Below are positions 1 through 6,808 of a DNA stretch of 18,078 nucleotides, one piece after another. Origin of the DNA: Oscillospiraceae bacterium. GTDB taxonomy: Bacteria > Bacillota > Clostridia > Oscillospirales > Acutalibacteraceae. A program made the translations under genes and the position numbers. The notes under the pieces were generated by a model. The model was not told where the DNA came from and searched no databases. It saw nothing but the letters and a program-made list of their open reading frames with translations. The stretch spans positions 1 to 18,078 of the forward strand of contig JAFLUO010000025.1 in NCBI GenBank assembly GCA_022508705.1, given 5' to 3'. Positions within the stretch are counted from its first letter, which is position 1. Each line of letters opens with the position of its first letter.

Positions 1-587
1 TATATTCGGGTCTTTCAAATGAGGGCGGCGAATGTCCGCTGGATTTTGATAAGATGAATGAAAACAGAGCACAGTTTGTTATCGTTTCCACAAGCGCCGA
101 AAGCGGCGAGGCAGTCTATTTCACCAAAGACGATTACGGCAGAAATTCGTATGACATTTTTAAAACTTCAAGCTGTATTCCCGTGGTCAATAAAGCTTAT
201 CCTTTCGGCGAAAAAAGATATTATGACGGCGGACTTTCAGACCCTATCCCCGTGCGAAAGGCTATAGACGACGGGTGTGATAAAATTGTAGTCTGCCTTA
301 CACGCCCTGTCGATTACAGAAAGAAACACCGTATGACTCCGAAAATGTGCGACAGGGTAATGCGTGAATATCCCCAAATAGCCAAAACGCTTATGACGTC
401 GGTAGATAAATATAATGACGACCTTGATTATATTAAAAAGCTCGAAATTGAGGGCAAGGCGCTGATTATTGCCCCGAAATCCTGTTGCGGAGTTGAAACT
501 CTGTCAAGAAAACGGAAAAATATTGAAGAGCTTTACGAATTGGGCTATAAAGACGGCGAAAAAATAATAGAATTTTTAAATAAATAG
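1..587 (+). CDS. Patatin-like phospholipase, C-terminal part (5' end outside window)
   Basis: The reading frame is open from base 3 with no stop, so the gene starts upstream of the window; only about the last 194 residues are visible. The key sign is the DGG motif in YDGGLSDPIPV (Asp codon at 225-227), which in patatin-like serine lipases supplies the Asp of the Ser-Asp dyad. The nearby SSCIPVV segment and the KIVVCLTRP strand also fit the C-terminal half of the bacterial YjjU-type patatin fold. The GxSxG nucleophile must lie in the missing part. Expected role is hydrolysis of acyl esters of membrane lipids in or at the cytoplasm; the substrate is unknown. An internal ATG at 54 is unlikely to be the true start because homology-like sequence continues upstream of it. 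A lipoprotein gene follows after 15 bases, probably in the same transcript. Confidence 0.8.
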   Translation, partial: YSGLSNEGGECPLDFDKMNENRAQFVIVSTSAESGEAVYFTKDDYGRNSYDIFKTSSCIPVVNKAYPFGEKRYYDGGLSDPIPVRKAIDDGCDKIVVCLTRPVDYRKKHRMTPKMCDRVMREYPQIAKTLMTSVDKYNDDLDYIKKLEIEGKALIIAPKSCCGVETLSRKRKNIEELYELGYKDGEKIIEFLNK

Positions 588-602
588 ATTTTGGAGAACG
601 CT

Positions 603-1052
603 ATGAAAAAGATTACGGCAGTTTTTGTTATTTTCACCTTGATTTTTTGCTTTGCTTCCTGCGGTAAAAGTAAGCAATATAAAAAGATAGGCGAAACGCC
701 TACGCTTGCGGGAAATTCGCCCAGTGCGGAAGATATCGGCGAAGGTGTGACAGAATCAACAGACGAAGAAAGTACGGACGATGGGATGAAACAGGATGAG
801 TTTGCAACCCCGATAACTACAGAAAGACCATCGCTGCCAAGCGCTACGAGACCGAGCACCACAAAGCCTGCTCCGTCAAAATCGCCGACAACTACGACAA
901 CAGCACCGACTGAGGAGCCTTCCGAGATTACGACCGTTGAACCGCCTACTGCGGCGATTAGACCGACAGAAACCACTACTTTAGAGAAATTAGATGAAAC
1001 AGAGACTGAAAGCAATTTACCCGAGAGTAATTCGGACGAAAATGCGGAATAA
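603..1052 (+). CDS. Small Thr/Pro/Ser-rich lipoprotein, unknown function
   Basis: A 149-residue protein. It begins with a lysine-containing n-region, a hydrophobic core (residues 5-18) and a lipobox-like FASC with Cys at residue 20, so it is probably processed by signal peptidase II and lipid-anchored to the outer face of the membrane. After Cys20 the chain is low complexity: acidic/Ser/Thr around 45-70, then a Thr/Pro/Ser-rich tract at about 78-125, with no recognisable fold. It reads like a flexible spacer or cell-wall tether. The ATG at 603 is chosen over the in-frame TTG at 591 because a GGAG at 593-596 sits 6 bases before it and because this start gives a normal signal peptide. It directly follows the patatin gene and precedes a terminator. 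No function can be assigned; a degenerate secreted protein is the alternative. Confidence 0.72.
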   Translation: MKKITAVFVIFTLIFCFASCGKSKQYKKIGETPTLAGNSPSAEDIGEGVTESTDEESTDDGMKQDEFATPITTERPSLPSATRPSTTKPAPSKSPTTTTTAPTEEPSEITTVEPPTAAIRPTETTTLEKLDETETESNLPESNSDENAE

Positions 1053-1077
1053 GATATAAATTTAATTAAACATTAAA

Positions 1078-1116
1078 AAAGTACTGCCTGCAAAACAGAC
1101 AGTACTTTATTTTTTC
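1078..1116. terminator. Bidirectional rho-independent terminator between convergent genes
   Basis: Arms 1078-1090 and 1096-1108 pair over 13 positions with one mismatch around a 5-base loop. The + strand is followed by ATTTTTTCTT. The - strand reads TTTTTT after the stem, from the A run at 1075-1080. It lies between the lipoprotein stop (1052) and the lexA stop (1140), so it can end both transcripts. Confidence 0.88.
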
Positions 1117-1139
1117 TTCGGTTGAAATGCGATAAAAAT

Positions 1140-1730
1140 TTAATAATAACGGTAAACCGCAACTACCTTGCCCAAAATAATTACCTCGTTTGTAATTATG
1201 GGTTCATATGCATCGTTTTCGGGCTGAAGGCGGAAATGGCCGTTTTCTTTGTAAAAACGCTTAACCGTTGCCTCGTCTTCTATCATCGCAACAACAATTT
1301 CGCCGTTGGCGGCAGATGGAGTTTTCTCCGCAATTACAATGTCGCCGTCTAAAATGCCCGCCCAAAGCATGCTTTCGCCGCGCACCTTCAGGGCAAAGAG
1401 GGGGTTATCCCTTGAAACTCTGCCGTTGTAGGCAATGTAGCCTTCAATTTGCTCAACGGCTAAAATGGGCATACCTGCCGTTACCGTGCCGAGAAGCGGA
1501 ACACTTGTAACATTTTCAGCCTGACCGAGTACACGGATTGAACGCTTTAAAAGAGGATCGCGCTCAATGTAGCCTGCCTCTTCAAGAGAGTCAAGATTTG
1601 CCTGAACAGATGACGTTGAACGCAGCCCCACCGCCGCGCCAATCTCACGAACTGAGGGCGGAACGCCGCACTGACTGCGCTCGCAAAGAAATTCATAAAT
1701 TTTTTGTTGAGTATCGGTAATAGGGCGCAT
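1140..1730 (-). CDS. lexA: LexA repressor (SOS response)
   Basis: A 196-residue LexA, close to the usual length of about 200. The N-terminal winged helix-turn-helix (residues about 1-68) contains PSVREIGAAVGLRSTSSVQ, the DNA-recognition region. The C-terminal S24 peptidase-like domain has the self-cleavage bond Ala85-Gly86 (VTAGMP), the nucleophile Ser120 in GESML and the general-base Lys157 in ATVKRF. All key residues are present, so the protein should undergo RecA-stimulated autocleavage. The ATG at 1730 is preferred over an in-frame start 38 codons upstream because GGGAGG lies about 7 bases before it and the upstream residues look non-coding and would span the promoter. Its promoter carries a LexA-box-like palindrome, which suggests autorepression. 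It is transcribed away from the M23 peptidase gene. Confidence 0.96.
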   Translation of the reverse strand: MRPITDTQQKIYEFLCERSQCGVPPSVREIGAAVGLRSTSSVQANLDSLEEAGYIERDPLLKRSIRVLGQAENVTSVPLLGTVTAGMPILAVEQIEGYIAYNGRVSRDNPLFALKVRGESMLWAGILDGDIVIAEKTPSAANGEIVVAMIEDEATVKRFYKENGHFRLQPENDAYEPIITNEVIILGKVVAVYRYY

Positions 1731-1771
1731 AAAATACCTCCCAAGACTGCTTTTTAATTTAACGCAACTAT

Positions 1772-1800
1772 ATTCTAACACATAATTTTCAAAAAAGCAA
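1772..1800 (-). promoter_or_regulatory. lexA promoter (sigma A type, extended -10)
   Basis: On the - strand there is a -35 TTGCTT (1795-1800), a 17-base spacer and a -10 TAGAAT (1772-1777) preceded by TGT, an extended -10 (TGn). The position relative to the lexA start is suitable (about 40 bases). The -35 is weak, but it overlaps the palindrome at 1796-1813, as expected for an autorepressed promoter. Confidence 0.6.
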
Positions 1801-1813
1801 ACATTTGTTTGCT
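1796..1813. promoter_or_regulatory. Candidate LexA operator (Cheo-box-like palindrome)
   Basis: AGCAAACA-TT-TGTTTGCT is a perfect 8+2+8 palindrome. Its core CAAAC-N4-GTTTG matches the Firmicutes SOS box CGAAC-N4-GTTYG except for one base (A for G) in the left half. It overlaps the -35 of the lexA promoter. It also lies about 110 bases upstream of the divergent M23 gene, so it might affect that gene as well. Confidence 0.7.
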
Positions 1814-1874
1814 GATTTTTATAAAAATTTAAATATTTTTTCAAATTCTTATTATTTTCTTTCCAAAACTTTAA

Positions 1875-1904
1875 GAATAACCGAAAAAAATCTCGGCAAT
1901 AATA
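1875..1904 (+). promoter_or_regulatory. Candidate sporulation (sigma F/G) promoter of the M23 gene
   Basis: GGCAATAATA at 1895-1904 matches the sigma F -10 consensus GGNNANAMTW at every defined position. GAATA at 1875-1879 lies 15 bases upstream in place of GYWTA (one mismatch). The same bases read as sigma G, GHATR-N18-CATWMTA, fit with one mismatch. The predicted start would fall near 1910, giving a very short leader that begins at the ribosome binding site, which lowers confidence. Confidence 0.42.
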
Positions 1905-1921
1905 ACTCCGAGGTGATAATT

Positions 1922-2581
1922 TTGAAAAGAAACAGAAATAATGAAAAACAGAAAAAGGCGATTTACTCTGCGGCGGCTATTGTGCTTTGTGCGGCAGCGT
2001 TAGGTTCTTTTTGGCTGACAAATAGAAACGTTGAAAAGGAAGATAATAACGGCACAAGTGAATATTCTCAGATGATAACAACCGAGGCAGAACCCCAGGT
2101 AAACGTTCCCGTTACGAATATACCCGACGACAGAGAGACAGAAACAACAAAACCGGAAAGCTGTTATTTTGCACTGCCTTCGGAAAATAACATTACAAAG
2201 CATTTTTCGGGTGGAGAGATGGTTAAAAACACAACTACTGACGACTGGCGTGCGCACACAGGTATTGATATTGCAGGCAAGGTGGGCGACCCTGTAAAAG
2301 CAATATGCGACGGCACGGTTACAGACGTTCGTGACGACGATTTGTGGGGAACTATTGTGACTATTGACCACGGCAACGGTATAATTTCAGAATACCGTGG
2401 ACTTGGGCGTGGCAGTACGCCTGACGTGGGCACACAAATCAAAATAAACGACAAGGTGGGCAATTTGGGCGAAATTCCCGTTGAGAATGCAGACGGTGTT
2501 CACTTGCACATTGAAATCCGCGAAAAAGGCAATATTATTGACCCTGAAAAGGTAATAGGACAAACATACCTGTTCAAATAA
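1922..2581 (+). CDS. Membrane-anchored M23 (LytM-type) protein, SpoIIQ-like
   Basis: A 219-residue protein: basic cytoplasmic N-terminus, one membrane segment (about 13-32), an acidic/Thr-rich linker (36-80), then an M23 domain (about 83-212). The zinc/catalytic motifs are complete: HTGID (His112, Asp116), IDHGNG (His150) and HLHIE (His194, His196). Layout and length resemble SpoIIQ, the forespore membrane protein that joins SpoIIIAH across the intermembrane space during engulfment; clostridial SpoIIQ proteins commonly keep the full metal site, unlike that of Bacillus subtilis. The start is TTG at 1922, with GAGGTG (1910-1915) 6 bases upstream; a longer frame reaching 1805 lacks a ribosome site. 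A sigma F/G-like promoter precedes it. Another membrane-bound LytM endopeptidase is the alternative, so the spoIIQ name is not assigned. Confidence 0.8.
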   Translation: MKRNRNNEKQKKAIYSAAAIVLCAAALGSFWLTNRNVEKEDNNGTSEYSQMITTEAEPQVNVPVTNIPDDRETETTKPESCYFALPSENNITKHFSGGEMVKNTTTDDWRAHTGIDIAGKVGDPVKAICDGTVTDVRDDDLWGTIVTIDHGNGIISEYRGLGRGSTPDVGTQIKINDKVGNLGEIPVENADGVHLHIEIREKGNIIDPEKVIGQTYLFK

Positions 2582-2589
2582 GCCGCCTA

Positions 2590-2618
2590 TTGAGGTTTTG
2601 GGGATAATGTGGTAAAAT
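2590..2618 (+). promoter_or_regulatory. Candidate promoter for the phosphopantetheinyl transferase gene
   Basis: TTGAGG (2590-2595), a 17-base spacer, then TAAAAT (2613-2618) in the 55-base gap between the M23 gene and the transferase gene. Both hexamers are imperfect, so the gene may also be read through from upstream. Confidence 0.35.
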
Positions 2619-2636
2619 TTTTTCGGTGATAAAAAA

Positions 2637-3104
2637 ATGACCGAAATAAAAGTTTTTGAATATAAAACTGAGAGTAAAAGCGAACAGCGAATGGAAGCGG
2701 ACGAAGCCCTTATTAAAATGGGGGCTGAAAATATTTCCCGACTTCCAAACGGCAAGCCCGTGGCAGAGAATTGCTTTATAAGTATTTCAAATTCACACGG
2801 TAAATGCGCCGTGTGCGTGTCAAGTAACCCTATAGGAATTGATATTGAAAAAATCACGGACAAAAGCTTTGAAAAGACGGTCACAAAAACCTTCAGCGAA
2901 AAAGAAAAGGAATATTATTTAAAGAATAGATCTGCCGAAGCGTTTTTTGAAATCTGGACACGCAAGGAAGCGTATTCAAAAATTTCGGGCGAGGGAATAA
3001 AGTATATAATCAAGGGTACGGACACTTTTTCCCTTGAAGGATATGAGTTTAAAACAGAGTTTATTGACGGATTTGTGTTGACAGTTTGCGAAAAAATAAG
3101 ATGA
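2637..3104 (+). CDS. 4'-phosphopantetheinyl transferase (Sfp superfamily, short form)
   Basis: A 155-residue enzyme that would move the phosphopantetheine arm of coenzyme A onto a serine of a carrier protein, converting apo- to holo-ACP or peptidyl carrier protein. The signature motifs are present: LPNGKP (36-41), a SNSH segment ending in His54, the magnesium motif GIDIE (Asp69, Glu71) and WTRKEAYSK (Trp107, Lys110, Glu111). It is shorter than full Sfp (about 220-230 residues), lacking much of the N-terminal half, but longer than AcpS (about 120); such compact forms occur in Clostridia. GGTGAT (2625-2630) lies 6 bases before the ATG. No polyketide, peptide or fatty acid synthase gene is in the window, so the carrier protein partner is unknown. 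Confidence 0.87.
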   Translation: MTEIKVFEYKTESKSEQRMEADEALIKMGAENISRLPNGKPVAENCFISISNSHGKCAVCVSSNPIGIDIEKITDKSFEKTVTKTFSEKEKEYYLKNRSAEAFFEIWTRKEAYSKISGEGIKYIIKGTDTFSLEGYEFKTEFIDGFVLTVCEKIR

Positions 3105-3131
3105 AATAATAATTGATTTCGTAGGGGAGGG

Positions 3132-3244
3132 CTTCCAAAAAAATTATTCTTAATTCTTAGCGAAGCGATTTTATTCTTCATTATTCATTTAACGGGATTA
3201 TTTTTTAATGAATAATGAATGATGAATAATAAATAGTGAAAAAT
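3132..3244. repeat. AT-rich intergenic repeat, copy 1
   Basis: Copy 1 of a degenerate element of about 110 bases that recurs in the same orientation at 15936-16042. Shared blocks include CTTC followed by an A run, ATTCTTAATT, TAATGAATAATGAAT and TGAAAAAT. In this copy an imperfect inverted repeat (3174-3192 with 3205-3226) can fold into an AT-rich hairpin. It looks like a non-autonomous, decayed intergenic element; no gene is visible in it. Confidence 0.6.
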
Positions 3245-3276
3245 ATCTCTACCTCCGTCACGGCTACATCGTAACA

Positions 3277-3306
3277 CCTCCCTCATCAGAGGGAGGCATT
3301 TTTTTA
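3277..3306 (+). terminator. Terminator after the phosphopantetheinyl transferase gene
   Basis: A perfect 8-bp stem, CCTCCCTC (3277-3284) with GAGGGAGG (3289-3296), and an ATCA loop, followed by CATTTTTTT. Just upstream (3251-3276) is a CCTCCGTCACGG / GTAACACCTC segment. Together they resemble a GC-rich hairpin element I recall as common between genes in Clostridia, here apparently serving as a terminator. Confidence 0.7.
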
Positions 3307-3356
3307 TATTCTACAAAACTTTTTTGCATAAAATACCCATTGCAACAAATCATTGC

Positions 3357-3385
3357 GTGACAAAATAGCAAAAAGATGGTTTAAT
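3357..3385 (+). promoter_or_regulatory. Promoter of the XRE/DUF2157 membrane cassette
   Basis: GTGACA (3357-3362, five of six to TTGACA), a 17-base spacer and TTTAAT (3380-3385, five of six to TATAAT). Transcription would start near 3392, just before the AAAGGGGG ribosome binding site (3394-3401) of the gene starting at 3410. TTGC-containing half-sites around 3325-3355 could be operator elements for the encoded HTH protein, but this is speculative. Confidence 0.6.
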
Positions 3386-3409
3386 TAGTAATGAAAGGGG
3401 GCGTATTTT

Positions 3410-4903
3410 ATGGATATAAATAAAAATATTAAAAAAATGCGAAACGAAAAAAATCTTACCCAAGAAGAGCTTGCCCAAAAAATCAACGTAACACGTCAGG
3501 CTGTTTCAAATTGGGAAAATGCAAAAACACAGCCGGACCTTGAAACGCTGACCGCAATAGCGGAGGCTCTTGAAATAGATTTTGAAATGCTGTTGTACGG
3601 CAAAAAATACGTGAAAGCCGACGGCAGTACAGAGAACACAAAAAAGCTGTCAGGAATAAAGATTGTTCTGTCGGTGGTGGGCACTATTTTTATCGCCGTA
3701 GGCTTAGTGTTTATGTTCTTCAATTTTTGGGAAAAATTCCCTGAAATATTAAAGGTTATTCTTTCAGCAGTTCCGCTCCTATTGGCTCAGGGCTTTGCGG
3801 CATATACACTGAAGAAAAAATGCGGTCACACCTCTTGGAGTGAATGTGCAGGAACGGCAATAGTTATCGGCGCAATTTCAACGGTAGCTCTTATAAATTC
3901 CGTGCTTGATATTCATTGCGGAACGGAAAACTGCCTTGTAATAGATGCGCTTATGTGTATTCCTGCGATTTTCCTGTTTAATGCTGTCATACCCTTGGCG
4001 GCGTGTCTTGGAATGGCGGTGTTTATGACCGTTTACGGTTATTTTGTGCCTGCGGCGGTAATCATTCTGGTATGCACAGGGTACACGGTATATAACAGAA
4101 AAAAGATATACGACACAAGATTTTCCGTGGCGGCATTTTTGAACATATTGGCAGTGGAGCTTTTCGCTTTGGTGCCCTATTCATATATATACGGAATGGA
4201 TTATGCTTCAAGAAAGACGGCTTTAGTGTTGGCGCCGATAGCCTTTATTTTCCCATTTGCATTGGATTTAATACCGTTTAAGACTGATTCCGTTTTCCAA
4301 ACTCCCGTAAAAATGTTCAATCTGTTTGGCGGTTTGTTTGTACTGTGCTTGATGGATTCAATAGGGTCTGCCTTTTTAGAAGATACGGTAATTTTCGGCG
4401 ATATAAGCCCTTATTTCCTTTTTGCAATACCATTTGTTATTCTTTTGTGCGCATACGTAGCACTGTTCGTAATAAAGCACAGAGATTGGCGGGAAGCGAG
4501 CAAACTTACGCTGATTTCGGGAGCGAGTGTCATCCTTTGGATGATAAACTATCTTTTTTATTCTCCAATACGTTTGGAAATTCTCGCCCACGGAGACACT
4601 CTTGCTTTTATATATTTTATAATAAAAAATGCTCTTCGTTTTTCGGCAGGCGTGTTTGCGGTTTGCAAAATTGCCGACGGCGTAAAAAATATAAGTTTCC
4701 TGAAGGTAAATGCAGGCTTAATAGCGGCTTTTATTAACTTAAATGTTTGGCTTTTAATGTTTGAACCCGATGTGTTTGTAATCGGAATAATTCTATTGAT
4801 TTTCGGCGCTGTACTCATTACGGTAAACGCTGTAATGGCTCGCCGTGTCAAAAAGGACAAAAATATTGACGCTTCGGAGGTGACGGGAAATGCCGAAGAA
4901 TAA
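3410..4903 (+). CDS. XRE-family HTH regulator fused to a multi-pass DUF2157-like membrane domain
   Basis: A 497-residue protein. Residues 1-62 form an XRE helix-turn-helix (LTQEELAQKINVTRQAVSNW, then ENAKTQPDLETLTAIAEAL). A short polar linker (65-80) leads to about eleven or twelve membrane segments from residue 84 to about 475. The first membrane pair (KIVLSVVGTIFIAVGLVF, then NFWEKFPEILKVIL) resembles the start of DUF2157 domains. The protein is therefore probably a membrane-bound one-component regulator whose DNA-binding head faces the cytoplasm; the signal is unknown. It starts at ATG 3410 behind AAAGGGGG and has its own promoter. It heads a run of five + strand genes and overlaps the next gene by 14 bases. 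HTH confidence is high; the DUF2157 assignment is by resemblance only. Confidence 0.82.
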   Translation: MDINKNIKKMRNEKNLTQEELAQKINVTRQAVSNWENAKTQPDLETLTAIAEALEIDFEMLLYGKKYVKADGSTENTKKLSGIKIVLSVVGTIFIAVGLVFMFFNFWEKFPEILKVILSAVPLLLAQGFAAYTLKKKCGHTSWSECAGTAIVIGAISTVALINSVLDIHCGTENCLVIDALMCIPAIFLFNAVIPLAACLGMAVFMTVYGYFVPAAVIILVCTGYTVYNRKKIYDTRFSVAAFLNILAVELFALVPYSYIYGMDYASRKTALVLAPIAFIFPFALDLIPFKTDSVFQTPVKMFNLFGGLFVLCLMDSIGSAFLEDTVIFGDISPYFLFAIPFVILLCAYVALFVIKHRDWREASKLTLISGASVILWMINYLFYSPIRLEILAHGDTLAFIYFIIKNALRFSAGVFAVCKIADGVKNISFLKVNAGLIAAFINLNVWLLMFEPDVFVIGIILLIFGAVLITVNAVMARRVKKDKNIDASEVTGNAEE

Positions 4904-5408
4904 AAAAATATTTGCAATTTGCTTTTTTGCGCTTCAGCTTCTAATTATTGCAGGACTGATAGTTTACAGCTCTTTGTTTGCTTTCTTTTTTGAAGCCTTC
5001 GGCAAGGAATATAAAATGAAGGCAGCATCTTATGTGTATATCGTGGACGGCGTGTGCTATTTTGATTTGGATGTTGGGTATTGGTATTCAGAAGATAAAC
5101 TGTATATTATACCCGATGAACAAACCGGAGAGTATAAGCTCAGCGATGATTATTATTCACAGGATATTGCAGTGGATTATATAAATAGCAGAAGCCGTAA
5201 CCACAATGTTTTCCCGTGGGAAAGAGAATACAGGCTCAAAAATGTGTCTTTGGAACAGTCATATTATTCTTTTGAAGAGGAAAATACTTATATAACCGTC
5301 AAGGTGTTTATGGGAAAATGTAAGGTCACAGCGGTTGAGTGCGACGGCGTGCCCATAGAGGAATATATAACTCTGGAGGACTATTTAAAAACCGAAAGTC
5401 TATTTTAA
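4890..5408 (+). CDS. Single-pass membrane protein, probable divergent GDYXXLXY-type partner
   Basis: A 172-residue protein with a basic N-terminus, one membrane segment (8-33) and a Tyr-rich outer domain with no cysteine pair. DUF2157 proteins are often encoded next to small GDYXXLXY-domain proteins that begin in this way: one membrane segment, then a G-K-E-Y/I strand. Here FGKEYKMKA (37-45) and a later acidic/aromatic region fit that pattern, but the name motif itself is not clear, so this is an inference from order and architecture. The start at 4890 overlaps the upstream gene by 14 bases and has GGAGGTG (4876-4882) 7 bases upstream, suggesting translational coupling to the HTH protein. It may sense or modulate something at the outer face of the membrane for that regulator. 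Confidence 0.65.
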   Translation: MPKNKKIFAICFFALQLLIIAGLIVYSSLFAFFFEAFGKEYKMKAASYVYIVDGVCYFDLDVGYWYSEDKLYIIPDEQTGEYKLSDDYYSQDIAVDYINSRSRNHNVFPWEREYRLKNVSLEQSYYSFEEENTYITVKVFMGKCKVTAVECDGVPIEEYITLEDYLKTESLF

Positions 5409-5455
5409 AAAGGCAGATGAAGATATTAAATGTTAAATAACAATAGGTGACTGTT

Positions 5456-5971
5456 ATGAAAAAATATTTAAAATACTTAGGCTATGGATTTTTGACTTTA
5501 GTTTTATATTGCCCTATTCATATTTTTATGGCAATAACACAAGCGGGAATCTACGATGCGTACCGTGATAAAATATACGGCACAGCGTTAACTGTGAGAG
5601 ATCCAAGTGTTTTGATAAAAATTTTTGTTACAGTATTGGGTTTATACATTTTAATATTATTTGGATTTTTTCTATTTGGTAAAGCATTTGATTTCGGTAA
5701 TGAAAAAATACTTTGCGCCTTTATTTTATTCTTAATCCCAAATGTTGCATTCCATATTCTTATCAATTTTGTCCTTCTCGCCGATGACTTTATATTTTTA
5801 TTAACTTGGTTCTTACAACTAATTGAAGATACATTTTTCTATAAAACTTCAATTTACGATACTCTATGGGAGTCACGTTTTTTGGGCTCTCTTTTCACAG
5901 ATCTTCCTTTTATATTCGCTTTCCTCGGCGGATTAGCCAAAAGAAAAAAGAAGCAAAAAGAAGGTGAATAA
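5456..5971 (+). CDS. Multi-pass membrane protein of unknown function
   Basis: A 171-residue, very hydrophobic protein with about four or five membrane segments (near 7-27, 52-74, 84-107, 110-124 and 142-160) and a Lys-rich C-terminal tail (AKRKKKQKEGE), which places the tail in the cytoplasm. No family is recognised. The start is ATG 5456 with AGGTGA (5445-5450) 5 bases upstream; the GTG at 5447 is part of that ribosome site and is rejected. The gene is more AT-rich than its neighbours. It is 47 bases after the previous gene, and its stop is one base before the next start, so it is co-transcribed with the gene that follows. Confidence 0.7.
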   Translation: MKKYLKYLGYGFLTLVLYCPIHIFMAITQAGIYDAYRDKIYGTALTVRDPSVLIKIFVTVLGLYILILFGFFLFGKAFDFGNEKILCAFILFLIPNVAFHILINFVLLADDFIFLLTWFLQLIEDTFFYKTSIYDTLWESRFLGSLFTDLPFIFAFLGGLAKRKKKQKEGE

Positions 5972-5972
5972 T

Positions 5973-6749
5973 ATGGGTAAAAAGGTCAAAAAGGTCTTTA
6001 AAATAATCGGTATATTTGCTACAGGCGTTACTGTAGTGATTTTGATGGAATTATGCGCAATGTTGATACCTGAATATATTATAGAATCTTTGGACGCTAA
6101 GGAAAGGTTAGAGTATTATGATAAAACCCTTCCGAGTACGGAAATTGAATTGCCGTACAGCATTCGTGATTACGAAAAATATGATAAATTATCATATTGG
6201 TGGTATTTTGACTCATTGACTGCAAAGGTAAAAGAAAATAAACGGGGTAAGGATTTTTGGGTGTATCAGGATAATTATGATATTCTCTTCGGTTCGGATG
6301 ATAATTTGTATATACGAAAGGATTCATCTTTTACAACGGATATAACGGCGGATATGGTTTCCGAAATATCTTTTTCAGATACTTTTGGACGTGAACATCC
6401 GATAAAGCTTGTCCCTGATTTTACAAACGAAGAAATCACTCAATTTGCAGAAATTCTTTTATCTGATTCCGCCCTGACCAAGGAAATATGTGAAGAAAAA
6501 TATCTCTCTTACGATAACGGCATGCGCATAACATGGAAGATTGTTTTTAAATTAAAAAGCACTGACGAAATCTCATATGACGGTTTGTCTGTAACCCATA
6601 ATGAAGAATATTGGCTTGTACAGGACGAGGAAGGTAATTTGTATTTAAAGGATTTAGAATGGAAATATAAACCCTTGCCTTATACGCTTGCAGATAAAAT
6701 TGAGCAGTGCTTTAAAAAGGAAAATATTTGGTTTGAATCTGCATATTAA
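5973..6749 (+). CDS. Membrane-anchored protein with an extracytoplasmic domain, unknown function
   Basis: A 258-residue protein: short basic N-terminus, one membrane segment (about 10-32), then a soluble domain of about 220 residues rich in Tyr, Trp, Asp and Glu. No catalytic motif or cysteine pair stands out and the family is not recognised. AAGGTG (5961-5966) lies 6 bases before the ATG at 5973; the in-frame GTG at 5964 lies within this ribosome site. Only one base separates it from the stop of the preceding membrane protein gene, so the two are probably translated together and may form one complex. Confidence 0.7.
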   Translation: MGKKVKKVFKIIGIFATGVTVVILMELCAMLIPEYIIESLDAKERLEYYDKTLPSTEIELPYSIRDYEKYDKLSYWWYFDSLTAKVKENKRGKDFWVYQDNYDILFGSDDNLYIRKDSSFTTDITADMVSEISFSDTFGREHPIKLVPDFTNEEITQFAEILLSDSALTKEICEEKYLSYDNGMRITWKIVFKLKSTDEISYDGLSVTHNEEYWLVQDEEGNLYLKDLEWKYKPLPYTLADKIEQCFKKENIWFESAY

Positions 6750-6808
6750 AAGTATATCAAGCGGTGATGTAATTGCCTTTAGTGGCTGTAGAATAATAGG
6801 AGATAATT

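Noticed and set aside
545..1015. Valine/serine-rich ORF on the - strand opposite the lipoprotein
   Set aside because: Mirror of the Thr/Pro-rich codons on the + strand; no ribosome site, and low complexity caused by the antisense reading.
1731..1844. 38-codon N-terminal extension of LexA
   Set aside because: It spans the lexA promoter and LexA box, and the good ribosome site (GGGAGG) serves the ATG at 1730.
3132..3306. Possible CRISPR or insertion sequence because of repeated AATGAATAATGAAT units
   Set aside because: Units are irregular with no unique spacers, no cas genes and no transposase; better explained as a decayed intergenic element.
3320..3360. TTGC/ATTGCAACAAAT words near the XRE gene promoter, similar to ATTGCACAAAT at 9403
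   Set aside because: The likeness is short and in AT-rich DNA; I could not separate a shared operator from chance.
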